A DNA stretch of 15,849 nucleotides. Source: Clostridiales bacterium. GTDB taxonomy: Bacteria > Bacillota > Clostridia > Christensenellales > Aristaeellaceae. Shown here one piece after another: positions 6,985 to 14,585 of this stretch (the stretch's first letter is position 1; the number at the start of each line of letters is the position of its first letter). Below the pieces are notes generated by a model. The model was not told the DNA's origin, made no database searches, and worked only from the letters and a program-made list of their open reading frames with translations. A program made the position numbers and the translations under genes. Location of the stretch: NCBI GenBank assembly GCA_004556545.1, contig SFGO01000116.1:1-15849 (forward strand). Direction: 5' to 3'.

Positions 6985-9032
6985 GAGCGCCTGCCTCCTT
7001 CCTCCAGACTGTCGGTCAGGGTGGTGAAGCTGTCTTCCCGGTTGAAGTCAGCATACTGGCTGATGTACTCCCGGCGGGGCTCCACCTTGTCGCCCATGAG
7101 GATAGTGACCAGCCGTTCGGCCTGCGCGCCGTCCTCGATGGTGACTTTCATCAGCTTTCGATTGGCCGGATCCATGGTGGTTTCCCACAGCTGCTCCGGG
7201 TTCATTTCGCCAAGGCCCTTGTAGCGCTGCAGGGTGTAGCCCTTGGCGCTGCCCTTGGTCAGCTTGGCCAGCTCCGCGTCGTCGTAGGCGTACTGCACCT
7301 TATTGCCCCGCTGGATCTTGTACAGGGGCGGCATGCCGATGTACACATGCCCGGCGGTGATCAGCTCCCGCATATAGCGGTAGAAGAAGGTGAGCAGAAT
7401 GGCCCGGATATGCGCGCCGTCCTGATCGGCGTCGCTGAGGATGATGACCTTGTAGTACTTCAGCCCGTTCAGGCTGAAGCTCTCGTCGATGTTGGTGCCC
7501 AGCGCGGTGATGAGGGAACGGAACTCCTCGTTGTTCAGCACCTGATCGATGCGCTTTTTCTCGGCGTTCAGTGGCTTTCCCCGAAGGGGCAGAATGGCCT
7601 GAAAGCGGCGGTCCCGGCCCTGCTTGGCGCTGCCGCCTGCGCTGTCGCCCTCTACGATGAACAGCTCGTTCAGCTCCGGCTTGCGCCCGGTGCAGCTGGC
7701 CAGCTTGCCCACCAGCGGCGCGGCTTCCAGCGCGTTTTTGGTGCGGGCCACGTCCCGGGCCTTCCGGGCGGCTTCCCGGACGTGGGCGGCGCGGACGGCC
7801 TTTTCCACCAGCTTCTGGCACAGCTCCTGATTTTTCAGGTTTTCAAAATAGGCGGTCAGCTGCTGGGTCACGATGGCTTCCACCAGCGGACGAACCTCCG
7901 TATTGCCCAAACGGCCCTTGGTCTGGCCCTCGAACTGGGGATTCTTCACCATGGCCACCATCACGGCGGTCATGCCCTCCCGGAAGTCGTCGCCGCCCAG
8001 GTTGGGGTCCTTATCCTTCAATGCTCCCAGGCGGCGGGCAAAATCATTCATCACCTTGGTATAGGCGGCCTTGAAGCCCGTTTCGTGGCTTCCGCCCTCG
8101 CCGGTGGGAATGTTGTTGACATAGGAGAACACATTCTCGGTATAGCTGTCCGTATACTGGATCGCCGCCCGGAAAATCACGTCCTCCCGCTTGCCCTCGA
8201 TATAGATGGGTTCTTCGTGGAGGGGCGTTTTTTCCTCGTTCATGTACTTGACATAATCCAGAATGCCGCCCTCAAACAGGAAGGTCTGGGTGCGCTGCGG
8301 GGCGCTGGCGGCGTTCTCCGCCGTTTCCTCCGCCGCATCCGCATCTGCTTCGGCGGGCTGGGCCGGCTTTTCCGGAATGCGCTCGTCGGTGAAGGTGATG
8401 GCCAGTCCCTTATTCAGGTAGGCCAGCTCCCGCAGGCGGCGGCAAACGACGTCGTGATTGAACTGGATCGTCTCAAAGACCCGGTCGTCCGGCAGAAAGC
8501 GGATCAGCGAGCCCCGCTGCCGGGTATTGCCCAGCTGCTTCAAAGGCTGCACCGTATGCCCGGCGGTGATCTTGCCCGTCGCCGGATCGGTCACGCTCTC
8601 AAAACGGGCCTGATAGTGCTTGAAATCATGAAACACATCCACCGTGGTCCAGCGACTCAGCGCGTTCACCACGGACGCGCCCACGCCGTGCAGGCCGCCG
8701 GAGTAGGCGTAGTTTTCGTTATTGAACTTGCCGCCCGCGTGAAGCTTGGTGAAGATAACTTCCGTACCGCTGACCCCCATCGTGGGATGGATGTCCACCG
8801 GCATGCCGCGTCCGTCGTCCTGTACGCTGGCGGAGCAGTCGTTATACAGCGTGACCTTCACGTGATGGGCATAACCGCCCATGGCTTCATCGATGGCGTT
8901 ATCCACGATCTCCCACAGCATATGGTGGAGACCCCGGCTGCCGGTGGAGCCGATATACATGCCCGGACGCATCCGCACCGCGTCCAGCCCTTCGAGAACC
9001 TGAATACTGCTGGCGTCATACTTCTTTGCCAT
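6981..9032 (-). CDS. parE: Type IIA DNA topoisomerase subunit B, topoisomerase IV-like (ParE/GyrB)
   Basis: 683 residues; the ATPase subunit that partners the downstream ParC. The GHKL ATPase domain shows E41 in LWEIVDNAIDEA, DDGRGMPVDIHP at 72-83 and the lid GGLHGVGAS at 112-120; the transducer has the QTK loop (QTKGRLGN, K372). The TOPRIM domain has EGDSAGGSAKQGRDRR from 461 and DADQDGAHI with D534 and D536, followed by the usual short C-terminal tail, without the large insertion of enterobacterial GyrB. Residues about 219-248 form an Ala/Glu/Pro-rich insert within the transducer domain. I chose ATG 9032 (MAKKYDASSI) because homologues start near there; an in-frame TTG at 9050 is possible. 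It forms an operon with parC. Whether this is the cell's only GyrB-like subunit cannot be seen here. Confidence 0.93.
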   Translation of the reverse strand: MAKKYDASSIQVLEGLDAVRMRPGMYIGSTGSRGLHHMLWEIVDNAIDEAMGGYAHHVKVTLYNDCSASVQDDGRGMPVDIHPTMGVSGTEVIFTKLHAGGKFNNENYAYSGGLHGVGASVVNALSRWTTVDVFHDFKHYQARFESVTDPATGKITAGHTVQPLKQLGNTRQRGSLIRFLPDDRVFETIQFNHDVVCRRLRELAYLNKGLAITFTDERIPEKPAQPAEADADAAEETAENAASAPQRTQTFLFEGGILDYVKYMNEEKTPLHEEPIYIEGKREDVIFRAAIQYTDSYTENVFSYVNNIPTGEGGSHETGFKAAYTKVMNDFARRLGALKDKDPNLGGDDFREGMTAVMVAMVKNPQFEGQTKGRLGNTEVRPLVEAIVTQQLTAYFENLKNQELCQKLVEKAVRAAHVREAARKARDVARTKNALEAAPLVGKLASCTGRKPELNELFIVEGDSAGGSAKQGRDRRFQAILPLRGKPLNAEKKRIDQVLNNEEFRSLITALGTNIDESFSLNGLKYYKVIILSDADQDGAHIRAILLTFFYRYMRELITAGHVYIGMPPLYKIQRGNKVQYAYDDAELAKLTKGSAKGYTLQRYKGLGEMNPEQLWETTMDPANRKLMKVTIEDGAQAERLVTILMGDKVEPRREYISQYADFNREDSFTTLTDSLEEGGRRS

Positions 9033-9085
9033 GAGGTTTAACCACTCCAAATCTCTTCATAACCGGCGGAAAGCCGTAACGACTT

Positions 9086-9115
9086 ATTATACCACGAAGG
9101 GCGGAAGGGGTGCAA
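9086..9115 (-). promoter_or_regulatory. Putative SigA promoter of parE-parC
   Basis: On the minus strand a perfect TATAAT (9086-9091) lies 18 bp downstream of a weak TTGCAC (9110-9115), giving a leader of about 47 nt before the ATG at 9032. The -10 box is convincing, the -35 box less so. Confidence 0.6.
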
Positions 9116-9149
9116 ATGGGAGTTGGGGAAGAAAAAACGGCAAACAAAA

Positions 9150-9175
9150 CGTCCGGCTCTTTCGAGCCGGACGCA
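9150..9175 (-). terminator. Terminator hairpin, distal copy (with T-tract)
   Basis: A perfect 10-bp stem (CGTCCGGCTC, TTTC loop, GAGCCGGACG) is followed on the minus strand by TTTTGTTTGCCGTTTTTTC, so this copy has the form of an intrinsic terminator. The same 26 bases occur at 9358-9383. It is probably the original glyS terminator tail, now about 220 bp away from the gene. Confidence 0.75.
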
Positions 9176-9357
9176 GCCTGTCGAAAAACCCCAAGTTGGC
9201 CGCCAGTGCCCGCAAACAGCGCTTTGCGGCCCGCCCCGCTAGGCGTGGCGGGCTTCGGACTGCGGTAGCCCTTCGGGCTGTCCTCGTCCTCGGGGCTCCG
9301 CCCCTATAACCCCGGCAGGAGGCAGTGCCTCCTGCACCTCTACTTTTTGACACTCTG
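9176..9357. mobile_element. MITE-like dispersed repeat element, copy 2, inside duplicated terminator hairpins
   Basis: A 182-bp gene-free segment flanked by identical 26-bp hairpins. Its ends form an imperfect inverted repeat: CAG-CC-TGTCGAAAAA at the left and, in reverse complement, CAG-AG-TGTCAAAAA at the right. Positions 9225-9293 are a copy, in reverse orientation, of the dispersed repeat at 2407-2571. It also contains a perfect 21-bp palindrome at 9315-9335 (GCAGGAGGCA around a central G). No coding capacity is visible, so any movement would have to be driven in trans; mobility is inferred from the flanking duplication and the second copy. It fills most of the glyS-parE gap (9033-9392). 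Confidence 0.6.
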
Positions 9358-9383
9358 CGTCCGGCTCTTTCGAGCCGGACGCA
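9358..9383 (-). terminator. glyS-proximal copy of the terminator hairpin (no T-tract)
   Basis: The same 26 bases as 9150-9175, starting about 10 bp after the glyS stop. On the minus strand the stem is followed by AGAGTGTCAAAAAG, which has no T-tract, so this copy alone should terminate poorly or act only as a 3' stabilising stem. Confidence 0.65.
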
Positions 9384-9392
9384 ATGCAATCA

Positions 9393-10772
9393 TCAGAACT
9401 TCACGCGCTGGGCGATATAGGCTTCCAGATCGTCCACCTTCACGCGCTCCTGCTGCATGGTGTCGCGGTCGCGGATGGTGACGGTTCCGGTTTCTTCGGT
9501 TTCGAAGTCCACGCAGATGCAGAACGGCGTGCCGATCTCATCCTGACGGCGATAGCGCTTGCCGATGGAGCCGGTTTCATCGTAGTCCACCATAAAGCTC
9601 TTGGACAGCTTCTCGTAAATGCCGCTGGCCAGCGCGCCCAGCTTGTTCTTCTGCAGGGGCAGCACGGCGGCCTTGAAGGGTGCCAGCGCCGGATGGAAAT
9701 GCAGCACCGTGCGCACGTCGCCGCCCTCCAGCTCCTGCTCCTCGTAGGCGTTGCACAGGAAGGCCAGCACGGCGCGGTCCACGCCCAGAGAGGGCTCGAT
9801 GCAGTAGGGAATATACTTCTCGTTGGTCACGGGATCCAGATACTCCATGCTCTTGCCGGAGTGATTCTGATGCTGGGTCAGGTCGTAATCGGTACGGTCG
9901 GCCACGCCCCACAGTTCGCCCCAGCCGAAGGGGAACAGGAATTCAAAGTCCGTGGTCGCCTTGGAATAGAAGGCCAGCTTCTCGGGCTCATGATCCCGCA
10001 GGCGCAGATGATCCTCCTGCATGCCCAGGCTCAGCAGCCAGTCGCGGCAGTAGGAGCGCCAGTAGTTGAACCATTCCAGATCCTCGCCGGGCTTGCAGAA
10101 GAATTCCAGCTCCATCTGCTCGAATTCGCGCACCCGGAAGATGAAGTTGCCGGGGGTGATTTCGTTGCGGAAGGATTTGCCGATCTGGGCAATGCCGGCG
10201 GGCAGCTTTTTGCGGGTAGAGCGCATCACGCTGGGGAAATTAACGAAAATACCCTGCGCCGTTTCGGGACGCAGATAGATTTCGTTGGTGGCGTTTTCCG
10301 TCACGCCCGCGTGGGTCTTGAACATCAGGTTGAACTGGCGGATGCCGGTGAAATCCTTCTTGCCGCACACGGGGCAGACGATGTCATGCTCGGCGATATA
10401 CTTTTCCAGTTCCTCGTTGGTCCAGCCGTCGCCGGTTTCTTCGCCCTTGGTGAAGTCCTCGATCAGCTTGTCCGCGCGGAAGCGGGCCTTGCAGGCCTTG
10501 CAGTCCATCAGCGGATCGTTGAAGCCGCCCACGTGGCCGGAAGCCACCCAGACTTCCCGATTCATCAGAATCGCCGCGTCCAAGCCCACGTTATACTTGC
10601 TTTCCTGAACGAACTTCTGCCACCAGGCCTTTTTCACGTTATTCTTGAATTCCACGCCCAGAGGGCCGTAGTCCCAGCTGTTGGCCAGGCCGCCGTAAAT
10701 TTCGCTTCCGGCGAAAATAAAGCCGCGCCCCTTGCAAAGCGCAACCAGCTTATCCATCGTCAATGCTGCCAT
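9393..10772 (-). CDS. glyS: Glycine--tRNA ligase (single-chain, alpha2 type)
   Basis: 459 residues, the normal length of the eukaryote/archaea-like homodimeric enzyme found in many Firmicutes; it charges tRNA-Gly with glycine using ATP. Class II motifs are visible: motif 1 around GGLANSWDYGPLGVEFKNNV (28-46), motif 2 with FRNEITPG at 201-208, and motif 3 EPSLGVDRAV at 326-335. C91 and C94 with C133 and C136 form a probable zinc site in the insertion domain. The LRPETAQGIFVNF block (167-179) is typical of this enzyme. The C-terminal anticodon-binding domain starts near FHPALAPFKAAVLPLQ. I chose ATG 10772 (MAALTMDKLV) because GGAGGAGGA precedes it by a normal distance; an earlier in-frame start would lie within the promoter. 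The leader is only about 25 nt, leaving no room for a T-box. Confidence 0.96.
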   Translation of the reverse strand: MAALTMDKLVALCKGRGFIFAGSEIYGGLANSWDYGPLGVEFKNNVKKAWWQKFVQESKYNVGLDAAILMNREVWVASGHVGGFNDPLMDCKACKARFRADKLIEDFTKGEETGDGWTNEELEKYIAEHDIVCPVCGKKDFTGIRQFNLMFKTHAGVTENATNEIYLRPETAQGIFVNFPSVMRSTRKKLPAGIAQIGKSFRNEITPGNFIFRVREFEQMELEFFCKPGEDLEWFNYWRSYCRDWLLSLGMQEDHLRLRDHEPEKLAFYSKATTDFEFLFPFGWGELWGVADRTDYDLTQHQNHSGKSMEYLDPVTNEKYIPYCIEPSLGVDRAVLAFLCNAYEEQELEGGDVRTVLHFHPALAPFKAAVLPLQKNKLGALASGIYEKLSKSFMVDYDETGSIGKRYRRQDEIGTPFCICVDFETEETGTVTIRDRDTMQQERVKVDDLEAYIAQRVKF

Positions 10773-10803
10773 GATGATTCCTCCTCCGATTCGATACCCG
10801 TCC

Positions 10804-10832
10804 ATCATAGTTTGAAAAGCGCGATTTGTCAA
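10804..10832 (-). promoter_or_regulatory. SigA promoter of glyS
   Basis: On the minus strand a perfect TTGACA (10827-10832), a 17-bp spacer and TATGAT (10804-10809) give a predicted start near 10797, about 25 nt before the ATG. Confidence 0.85.
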
Positions 10833-10915
10833 TATTTTGATGAGGAAAGAACTGTAGAGGAAAGAACGGGAAAGAGCGGGAGTTTTGCCCGCCGTTTGCG
10901 CCGCCGCGCCGTCCG

Positions 10916-10945
10916 TTGGACATCCGGAAAAAATTATGCTATAAT
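10916..10945 (+). promoter_or_regulatory. SigA promoter of ugd with extended -10
   Basis: TTGGAC (10916-10921), an 18-bp spacer and a perfect TATAAT (10940-10945) preceded by TGC make an extended -10 promoter. The leader of about 50 nt contains a small stem (CCGCCG at 10968-10973 with CGGCGG at 10981-10986) directly before the ribosome binding site. Confidence 0.75.
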
Positions 10946-11000
10946 CTCAATGAATTGATACACAAGTCCGCCGGATTCTTCGGCGGCGGGAGGACAAACG

Positions 11001-12257
11001 ATGAAACCATTCTCCGAACTGAAAATTGCCGTAGCCGGAACCGGCTACGTAGGGCTTTCCATTGCCACGCTTCTCTCTCAGCATCATCCCGTGACTGCAG
11101 TGGACATCGTGCCCGAAAAGGTGGAGATGCTCAACCAGCGGCGCTCCCCCATTCAGGACGATGAAATCGAAGATTTTCTGGCGAACCGTCCGCTTCAGCT
11201 GACCGCCACGCTGGACGGCGCAGCGGCCTACCGGGAGGCGGATTTCGTGGTCATCGCCGCGCCCACCAACTATGACAGCCGCAAAAACTATTTTGACACC
11301 TCCGCCGTGGAAAGCGTTATCGAGCTGGTCATGAGCGTCAACCCGGACGCGATCATGGTGATCAAATCCACCATTCCCGTTGGCTATACCCGGTCCGTCC
11401 GGGAAAAGCTGGGCAGCCGGAACATCCTTTTCAGCCCGGAATTTCTGCGGGAAAGCAGGGCGCTGTACGACAACCTTTACCCCAGCCGCATTATCGTGGG
11501 CACGGACATGAACGACCCCCGACTGGTAGAGGCTGCCCATGTCTTTGCCGCGCTGCTTCAGGAGGGCGCGGTCAAGGAAAACATCGACACGCTGTTCATG
11601 GGCTTCACAGAGGCCGAAGCGGTCAAACTCTTCGCCAACACCTATCTGGCCCTGCGGGTCAGCTTCTTCAACGAGCTGGACACCTATGCGGAGCTCAAGG
11701 GCCTGAACGCCCGGCAGATCATCGACGGCGTGTGTCTGGACCCCCGTATCGGTTCCCACTACAACAATCCCTCTTTCGGCTACGGCGGTTACTGTCTGCC
11801 CAAGGACACCAAACAGCTGCTGGCCAATTATGAGGATGTGCCGGAAAATCTGATTCAGGCCATCGTGGATGCCAACCGCACCCGCAAGGATTTCATCGCC
11901 GACCGGGTGCTGGAGAAAGCCGGCTACTACAGCTACGGCGAAAACAACACCTACGACGCCCGGCAGGAGCATCCCGTCGCAGTGGGCGTATACCGTCTGA
12001 CCATGAAGACGGGCAGCGACAACTTCCGTCAGTCCTCCATTCAGGGCGTGATGAAGCGTATCAAGGCCAAAGGAGCCTCCATCCTCATTTACGAACCCAC
12101 GCTGGAAGACGGCGCGACGTTCTTCGGCAGCGAGGTGGTCAACGACCTGGCGGAATTCAAGCGCCGCTGCAACGTCATCATCGCCAACCGCTACGACCCC
12201 TGTCTGGACGATGTGGAGGAGAAGGTTTATACACGGGATTTGTTCCGGAGGGATTAA
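11001..12257 (+). CDS. ugd: UDP-glucose 6-dehydrogenase
   Basis: 418 residues. It oxidises UDP-glucose to UDP-glucuronate with two NAD+ in the cytosol, feeding surface polysaccharide synthesis. The N-terminal Rossmann motif GTGYVG is at 13-18; IKSTIPVGYT (121-130), FSPEFLRES (144-152), EAVKLFANTYLALRV (206-220) and the catalytic Cys C265 in FGYGGYCLPKDTKQLL follow. Strong similarity to E. coli Ugd runs through the whole length, including NNPSFGYGGYCLPKDTKQ and KRIKAKG near the end. An extra stretch of about 17 residues (near 310-326, YYSYGENNTYDARQEHP) separates the central and C-terminal domains. GGGAGG precedes the ATG by 8 bp. The gene stands alone between divergent glyS and a convergent gene; no polysaccharide genes adjoin it in the window. 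Confidence 0.96.
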   Translation: MKPFSELKIAVAGTGYVGLSIATLLSQHHPVTAVDIVPEKVEMLNQRRSPIQDDEIEDFLANRPLQLTATLDGAAAYREADFVVIAAPTNYDSRKNYFDTSAVESVIELVMSVNPDAIMVIKSTIPVGYTRSVREKLGSRNILFSPEFLRESRALYDNLYPSRIIVGTDMNDPRLVEAAHVFAALLQEGAVKENIDTLFMGFTEAEAVKLFANTYLALRVSFFNELDTYAELKGLNARQIIDGVCLDPRIGSHYNNPSFGYGGYCLPKDTKQLLANYEDVPENLIQAIVDANRTRKDFIADRVLEKAGYYSYGENNTYDARQEHPVAVGVYRLTMKTGSDNFRQSSIQGVMKRIKAKGASILIYEPTLEDGATFFGSEVVNDLAEFKRRCNVIIANRYDPCLDDVEEKVYTRDLFRRD

Positions 12258-12283
12258 AAAAGCAAAACAATAAGGTAAAGAGA

Positions 12284-12314
12284 AAACGGCGGAGGAATGA
12301 TACCTTCGCCGTTT
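12284..12314 (-). terminator. Terminator of the zinc-ribbon protein gene
   Basis: A 12-bp stem with one G-T pair (12284-12295 with 12303-12314) and a 7-nt loop is followed on the minus strand by TTTTCTCTTT. It lies between two converging genes and may also form at the end of the ugd transcript, but on the plus strand it lacks a good T-tract. Confidence 0.75.
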
Positions 12315-12323
12315 CAGCGTTAG

Positions 12324-13094
12324 TTAGTCCTTATTGGTTCCACAATTTTTGCAGATCAGTCTATATTTACTGTTCATTGTCCCGCATTTCTGGCATTTCC
12401 ATAGGTTGTCTGTGCTGGAATTCGATGATGCTGACGTCTGTATCTCTTCAGCAGATTCGGGTTTGGCAAATTTGATACCGCAATTAAAACAGCAAAGACG
12501 GTTCGCCTTTTGCCGTTGATTGCACTTGGGGCAAATGACATAATCGGGGTCTACGTCCTGAAGGGGTACAACAGCTGGCACGTTCTCCTGAACGTCTGAA
12601 GCAGACAAAGGTGCCTTCGTATTTCCACCAATTTCATTCGTTTCTCTCCGGGAAGAATGATTATAAGAGTAGCTCGGGCTGTTAGCGGGTATATTTTGTT
12701 TCGCCTTCGTCACTATTTTCAGCGTGTTCATCACCTGAAAAATACCATGCACATCCTCGAAAAGTAAAGCTATGCTCCATGCCAAACCGCCATAGACGGC
12801 ATAGGTGCCACCGACGGTGAAGAAATTTCCCCAGTTGAAGGTGGTTCTGGTGGAATAATACCCATAGGATTCTGAACCAATGCTGGAAGCAATGGCGAGA
12901 ACCAATCCGCCAATCCAGATAATCCACGCCATGGCCCGCATAAAGCTCGCTCCATATGAATCGGAAGCAGTTTCCTTTTGCAATTCATATTGCGTTGCTT
13001 CTTCCTCCGGCTTCATGGGATAACCGCAATGAGGGCAGACGCTCGCCTTCTGGGATACGCTCTCGTTGCATTCAGGACAGTTCACTAATGCCAT
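12324..13094 (-). CDS. Membrane protein with three zinc ribbons, function unknown
   Basis: 256 residues. An N-terminal zinc ribbon (C6, C9, C20, C23: CPECN and CPHCG) is followed by a polar linker, two hydrophobic segments at about 52-72 and 90-113 that should cross the membrane, a Ser/Asn-rich stretch, and two further zinc ribbons (C188, C191, C202, C205 and C234, C237, C248, C251). The ribbons resemble those of the zinc_ribbon_2/zf-RanBP-like small domains common in Clostridia. With both hydrophobic segments crossing, all ribbons would face the cytoplasm. Nothing indicates an enzymatic activity. A GGGGAGG ribosome binding site precedes the ATG. The gene is somewhat AT-richer than its neighbours and is single, with a promoter and terminator of its own. 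A role in sensing or scaffolding is possible but only a guess. Confidence 0.85.
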   Translation of the reverse strand: MALVNCPECNESVSQKASVCPHCGYPMKPEEEATQYELQKETASDSYGASFMRAMAWIIWIGGLVLAIASSIGSESYGYYSTRTTFNWGNFFTVGGTYAVYGGLAWSIALLFEDVHGIFQVMNTLKIVTKAKQNIPANSPSYSYNHSSRRETNEIGGNTKAPLSASDVQENVPAVVPLQDVDPDYVICPKCNQRQKANRLCCFNCGIKFAKPESAEEIQTSASSNSSTDNLWKCQKCGTMNSKYRLICKNCGTNKD

Positions 13095-13118
13095 GGTTCG
13101 ATTCCTCCCCTTGTTTTT

Positions 13119-13206
13119 TCACGATTTCCGGAAGCGGCGGCGGTTTTTTATGACACGGAACGGCAGGATGATTCCTTTGCGCTGCCAGATCAGCATGAAA
13201 TCGTGA
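13119..13206. repeat. Inverted repeat in the leader of the zinc-ribbon gene
   Basis: TCACGATTT at 13119-13127 is matched by AAATCGTGA at 13198-13206. It brackets a 25-codon minus-strand frame (13196-13119) that has no clear ribosome binding site. Confidence 0.5.
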
Positions 13207-13226
13207 TTCTTTGATGAACTACAACC

Positions 13227-13254
13227 ATTTTACCCCCCCTTCCCCGAAAATCAA
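13227..13254 (-). promoter_or_regulatory. Putative promoter of the zinc-ribbon gene
   Basis: On the minus strand TTGATT (13249-13254), a 16-bp purine-rich spacer and TAAAAT (13227-13232) would start a transcript near 13220 with a leader of about 125 nt. Confidence 0.4.
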
Positions 13255-13323
13255 CCTTTTTCTACATTTTCTACAGTTTTTTTATTTTGAATATCAGCAG
13301 CGCTGCTTCCGCCATACAAAAAG

Positions 13324-13351
13324 CCCCTTCCTCCAATGCTGGAAGAAGGGG
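13324..13351 (-). terminator. Terminator of the gap gene
   Basis: CCCCTTC (13324-13330) pairs with GAAGGGG (13345-13351), with a further TCCA/TGGA pairing inside and an ATGC loop. On the minus strand it runs into CTTTTTG. Confidence 0.85.
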
Positions 13352-13413
13352 AAAACGCTTATCTCAGCCGCTGACGCGACCGGTTTGGCATTTTACAGAA
13401 CGGAACGCCGCAA

Positions 13414-14372
13414 TCAGCCCAGCTCCGCGAAGTACTTGATGGTGCGGACCATCTGGCTGGTGTAGCTGTTCTCGTTGTCGTACCAGGACACGACCTGCAC
13501 CTGATAGGTGTCGTCGTCGATCTTGGCTCGGTGTTGTAGCCGAAGCTGGCGGAGGCCTGAGCCTTCATGGCTTCATTGATGGAATCCACGGTCACGTCGG
13601 TGCCCTTCACAACCGCCACCAGGATGGTGGTGGAGCCGGTGCACACGGGCACACGCTGGGCGGAACCGATCAGCTTGCCGTTCAGCTCGGGGATCACCAG
13701 GCCGATGGCCTTGGCGGCGCCGGTGGAGTTAGGCACGATGTTCTGAGCGCCGGCACGGGCACGACGCAGGTCGCCCTTGCGGTGGGGGCCGTCCAGGATC
13801 ATCTGGTCGCCGGTGTAGGCATGCACGGTGGTCATGATGCCGCTGACGATCGGATACTTGTCGTTCAGAGCCTTGGTCATGGGAGCCAGGCAGTTGGTGG
13901 TGCAGGAAGCGGCGGAAATGATCTTATCTTCCTTGGTCAGGGTCTTCTCGTTGACGGAGAACACGATGGTGGGCAGATCCTTGCCGGCGGGAGCGGAAAT
14001 AACGACCTTCTTGGCGCCAGCCTTCAGGTGAGCTTCGCTCTTTTCCTTGCTGCAGTAGAAGCCGGTGCATTCCAGAACAACGTCCACGTCCAGCTGGCCC
14101 CAGGGGCAGTTGGCGGCGTCCTTCTCAGCGTAGATCTTGATTTCCTTGCCGTCCACGATGATGGAATTCTCGGTGGACTCAACGGTGTGCAGGTTTTCGC
14201 CGATGTGGCCGCAGTAGGAACCCTGAGCGGTATCATACTTCAGCAGATGAGCCAGCATGGCGGGGCTGGTCAGGTCGTTGATGGCGACCACTTCGTAGCC
14301 CTCGGCACCGAACATCTGACGGAACGCCAGACGGCCAATACGTCCAAAACCGTTAATCGCAACTTTGACCAT
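13414..14372 (-). pseudogene. gap: Glyceraldehyde-3-phosphate dehydrogenase, frameshifted with an internal deletion near the 3' end
   Basis: Residues 1-283 are a normal type I GAPDH: NAD-binding GFGRIG at 8-13, catalytic C157 in SAASCTTNCLAP, H184 in TTVHAYTGD, and VIPELNGKLIGSAQRVPV. After GYNTEP (codon 283, at 13524-13526) the frame changes. The expected C-terminus continues from 13524 in another frame as KIDDDTYQVQVVSWYDNEN and so on, ending at a TGA at 13414-13416. The usual segment between these points, about 20 residues with IVSSDIVG and SLFDATQT-like motifs, is absent. The missing DNA must be of length 3n+1, about 61 bp. As written the frame runs on to 13359 with an unrelated Arg/Ser/Thr-rich tail. 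ATG 14372 follows GGGAGG by 9 bp. Promoter, ribosome binding site and terminator are intact, so either recent inactivation or an assembly error is likely. Confidence 0.85.
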
Positions 14373-14412
14373 AAGAATATACCTCCCAAAATAGTGATGA
14401 AACCCACCCCAT

Positions 14413-14441
14413 ATTTTACAAAATGAACGGCCATTTTGCAA
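14413..14441 (-). promoter_or_regulatory. SigA promoter of gap
   Basis: On the minus strand TTGCAA (14436-14441), a 17-bp spacer and TAAAAT (14413-14418) lie about 40 bp upstream of the ATG. Confidence 0.7.
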
Positions 14442-14585
14442 GGGGTAAAGGCAACTTATCCGAAATTCTTTGGGTTTTTCCCGCTTTTTGGGTTTTTGAG
14501 GGCAGGTGCGGACGGCAGGAAACGCCGCCCGGTTGTCGAAAACATTTCGGGAAATCTGCGGTAAAACGGGAAAGGGTGCCGTCCT

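Noticed and set aside
5488..9041. Long plus-strand frames (578 and 564 codons) opposite parC and parE
   Set aside because: Antisense to well-conserved topoisomerase genes, with low-complexity His/Gln/Gly-rich translations and no plausible ribosome binding site.
9384..10958. Long plus-strand frame (524 codons) opposite glyS, and the minus-strand frame (10947-11972) opposite ugd
   Set aside because: Both mirror conserved enzymes and have no recognisable domain; they are shadows of the real genes.
13095..13110. A GGTTCGATTCC stretch resembling a tRNA T-arm
   Set aside because: No acceptor stem, anticodon arm or CCA-proximal pairing can be found around it; it is the ribosome binding region of the zinc-ribbon gene on the other strand.
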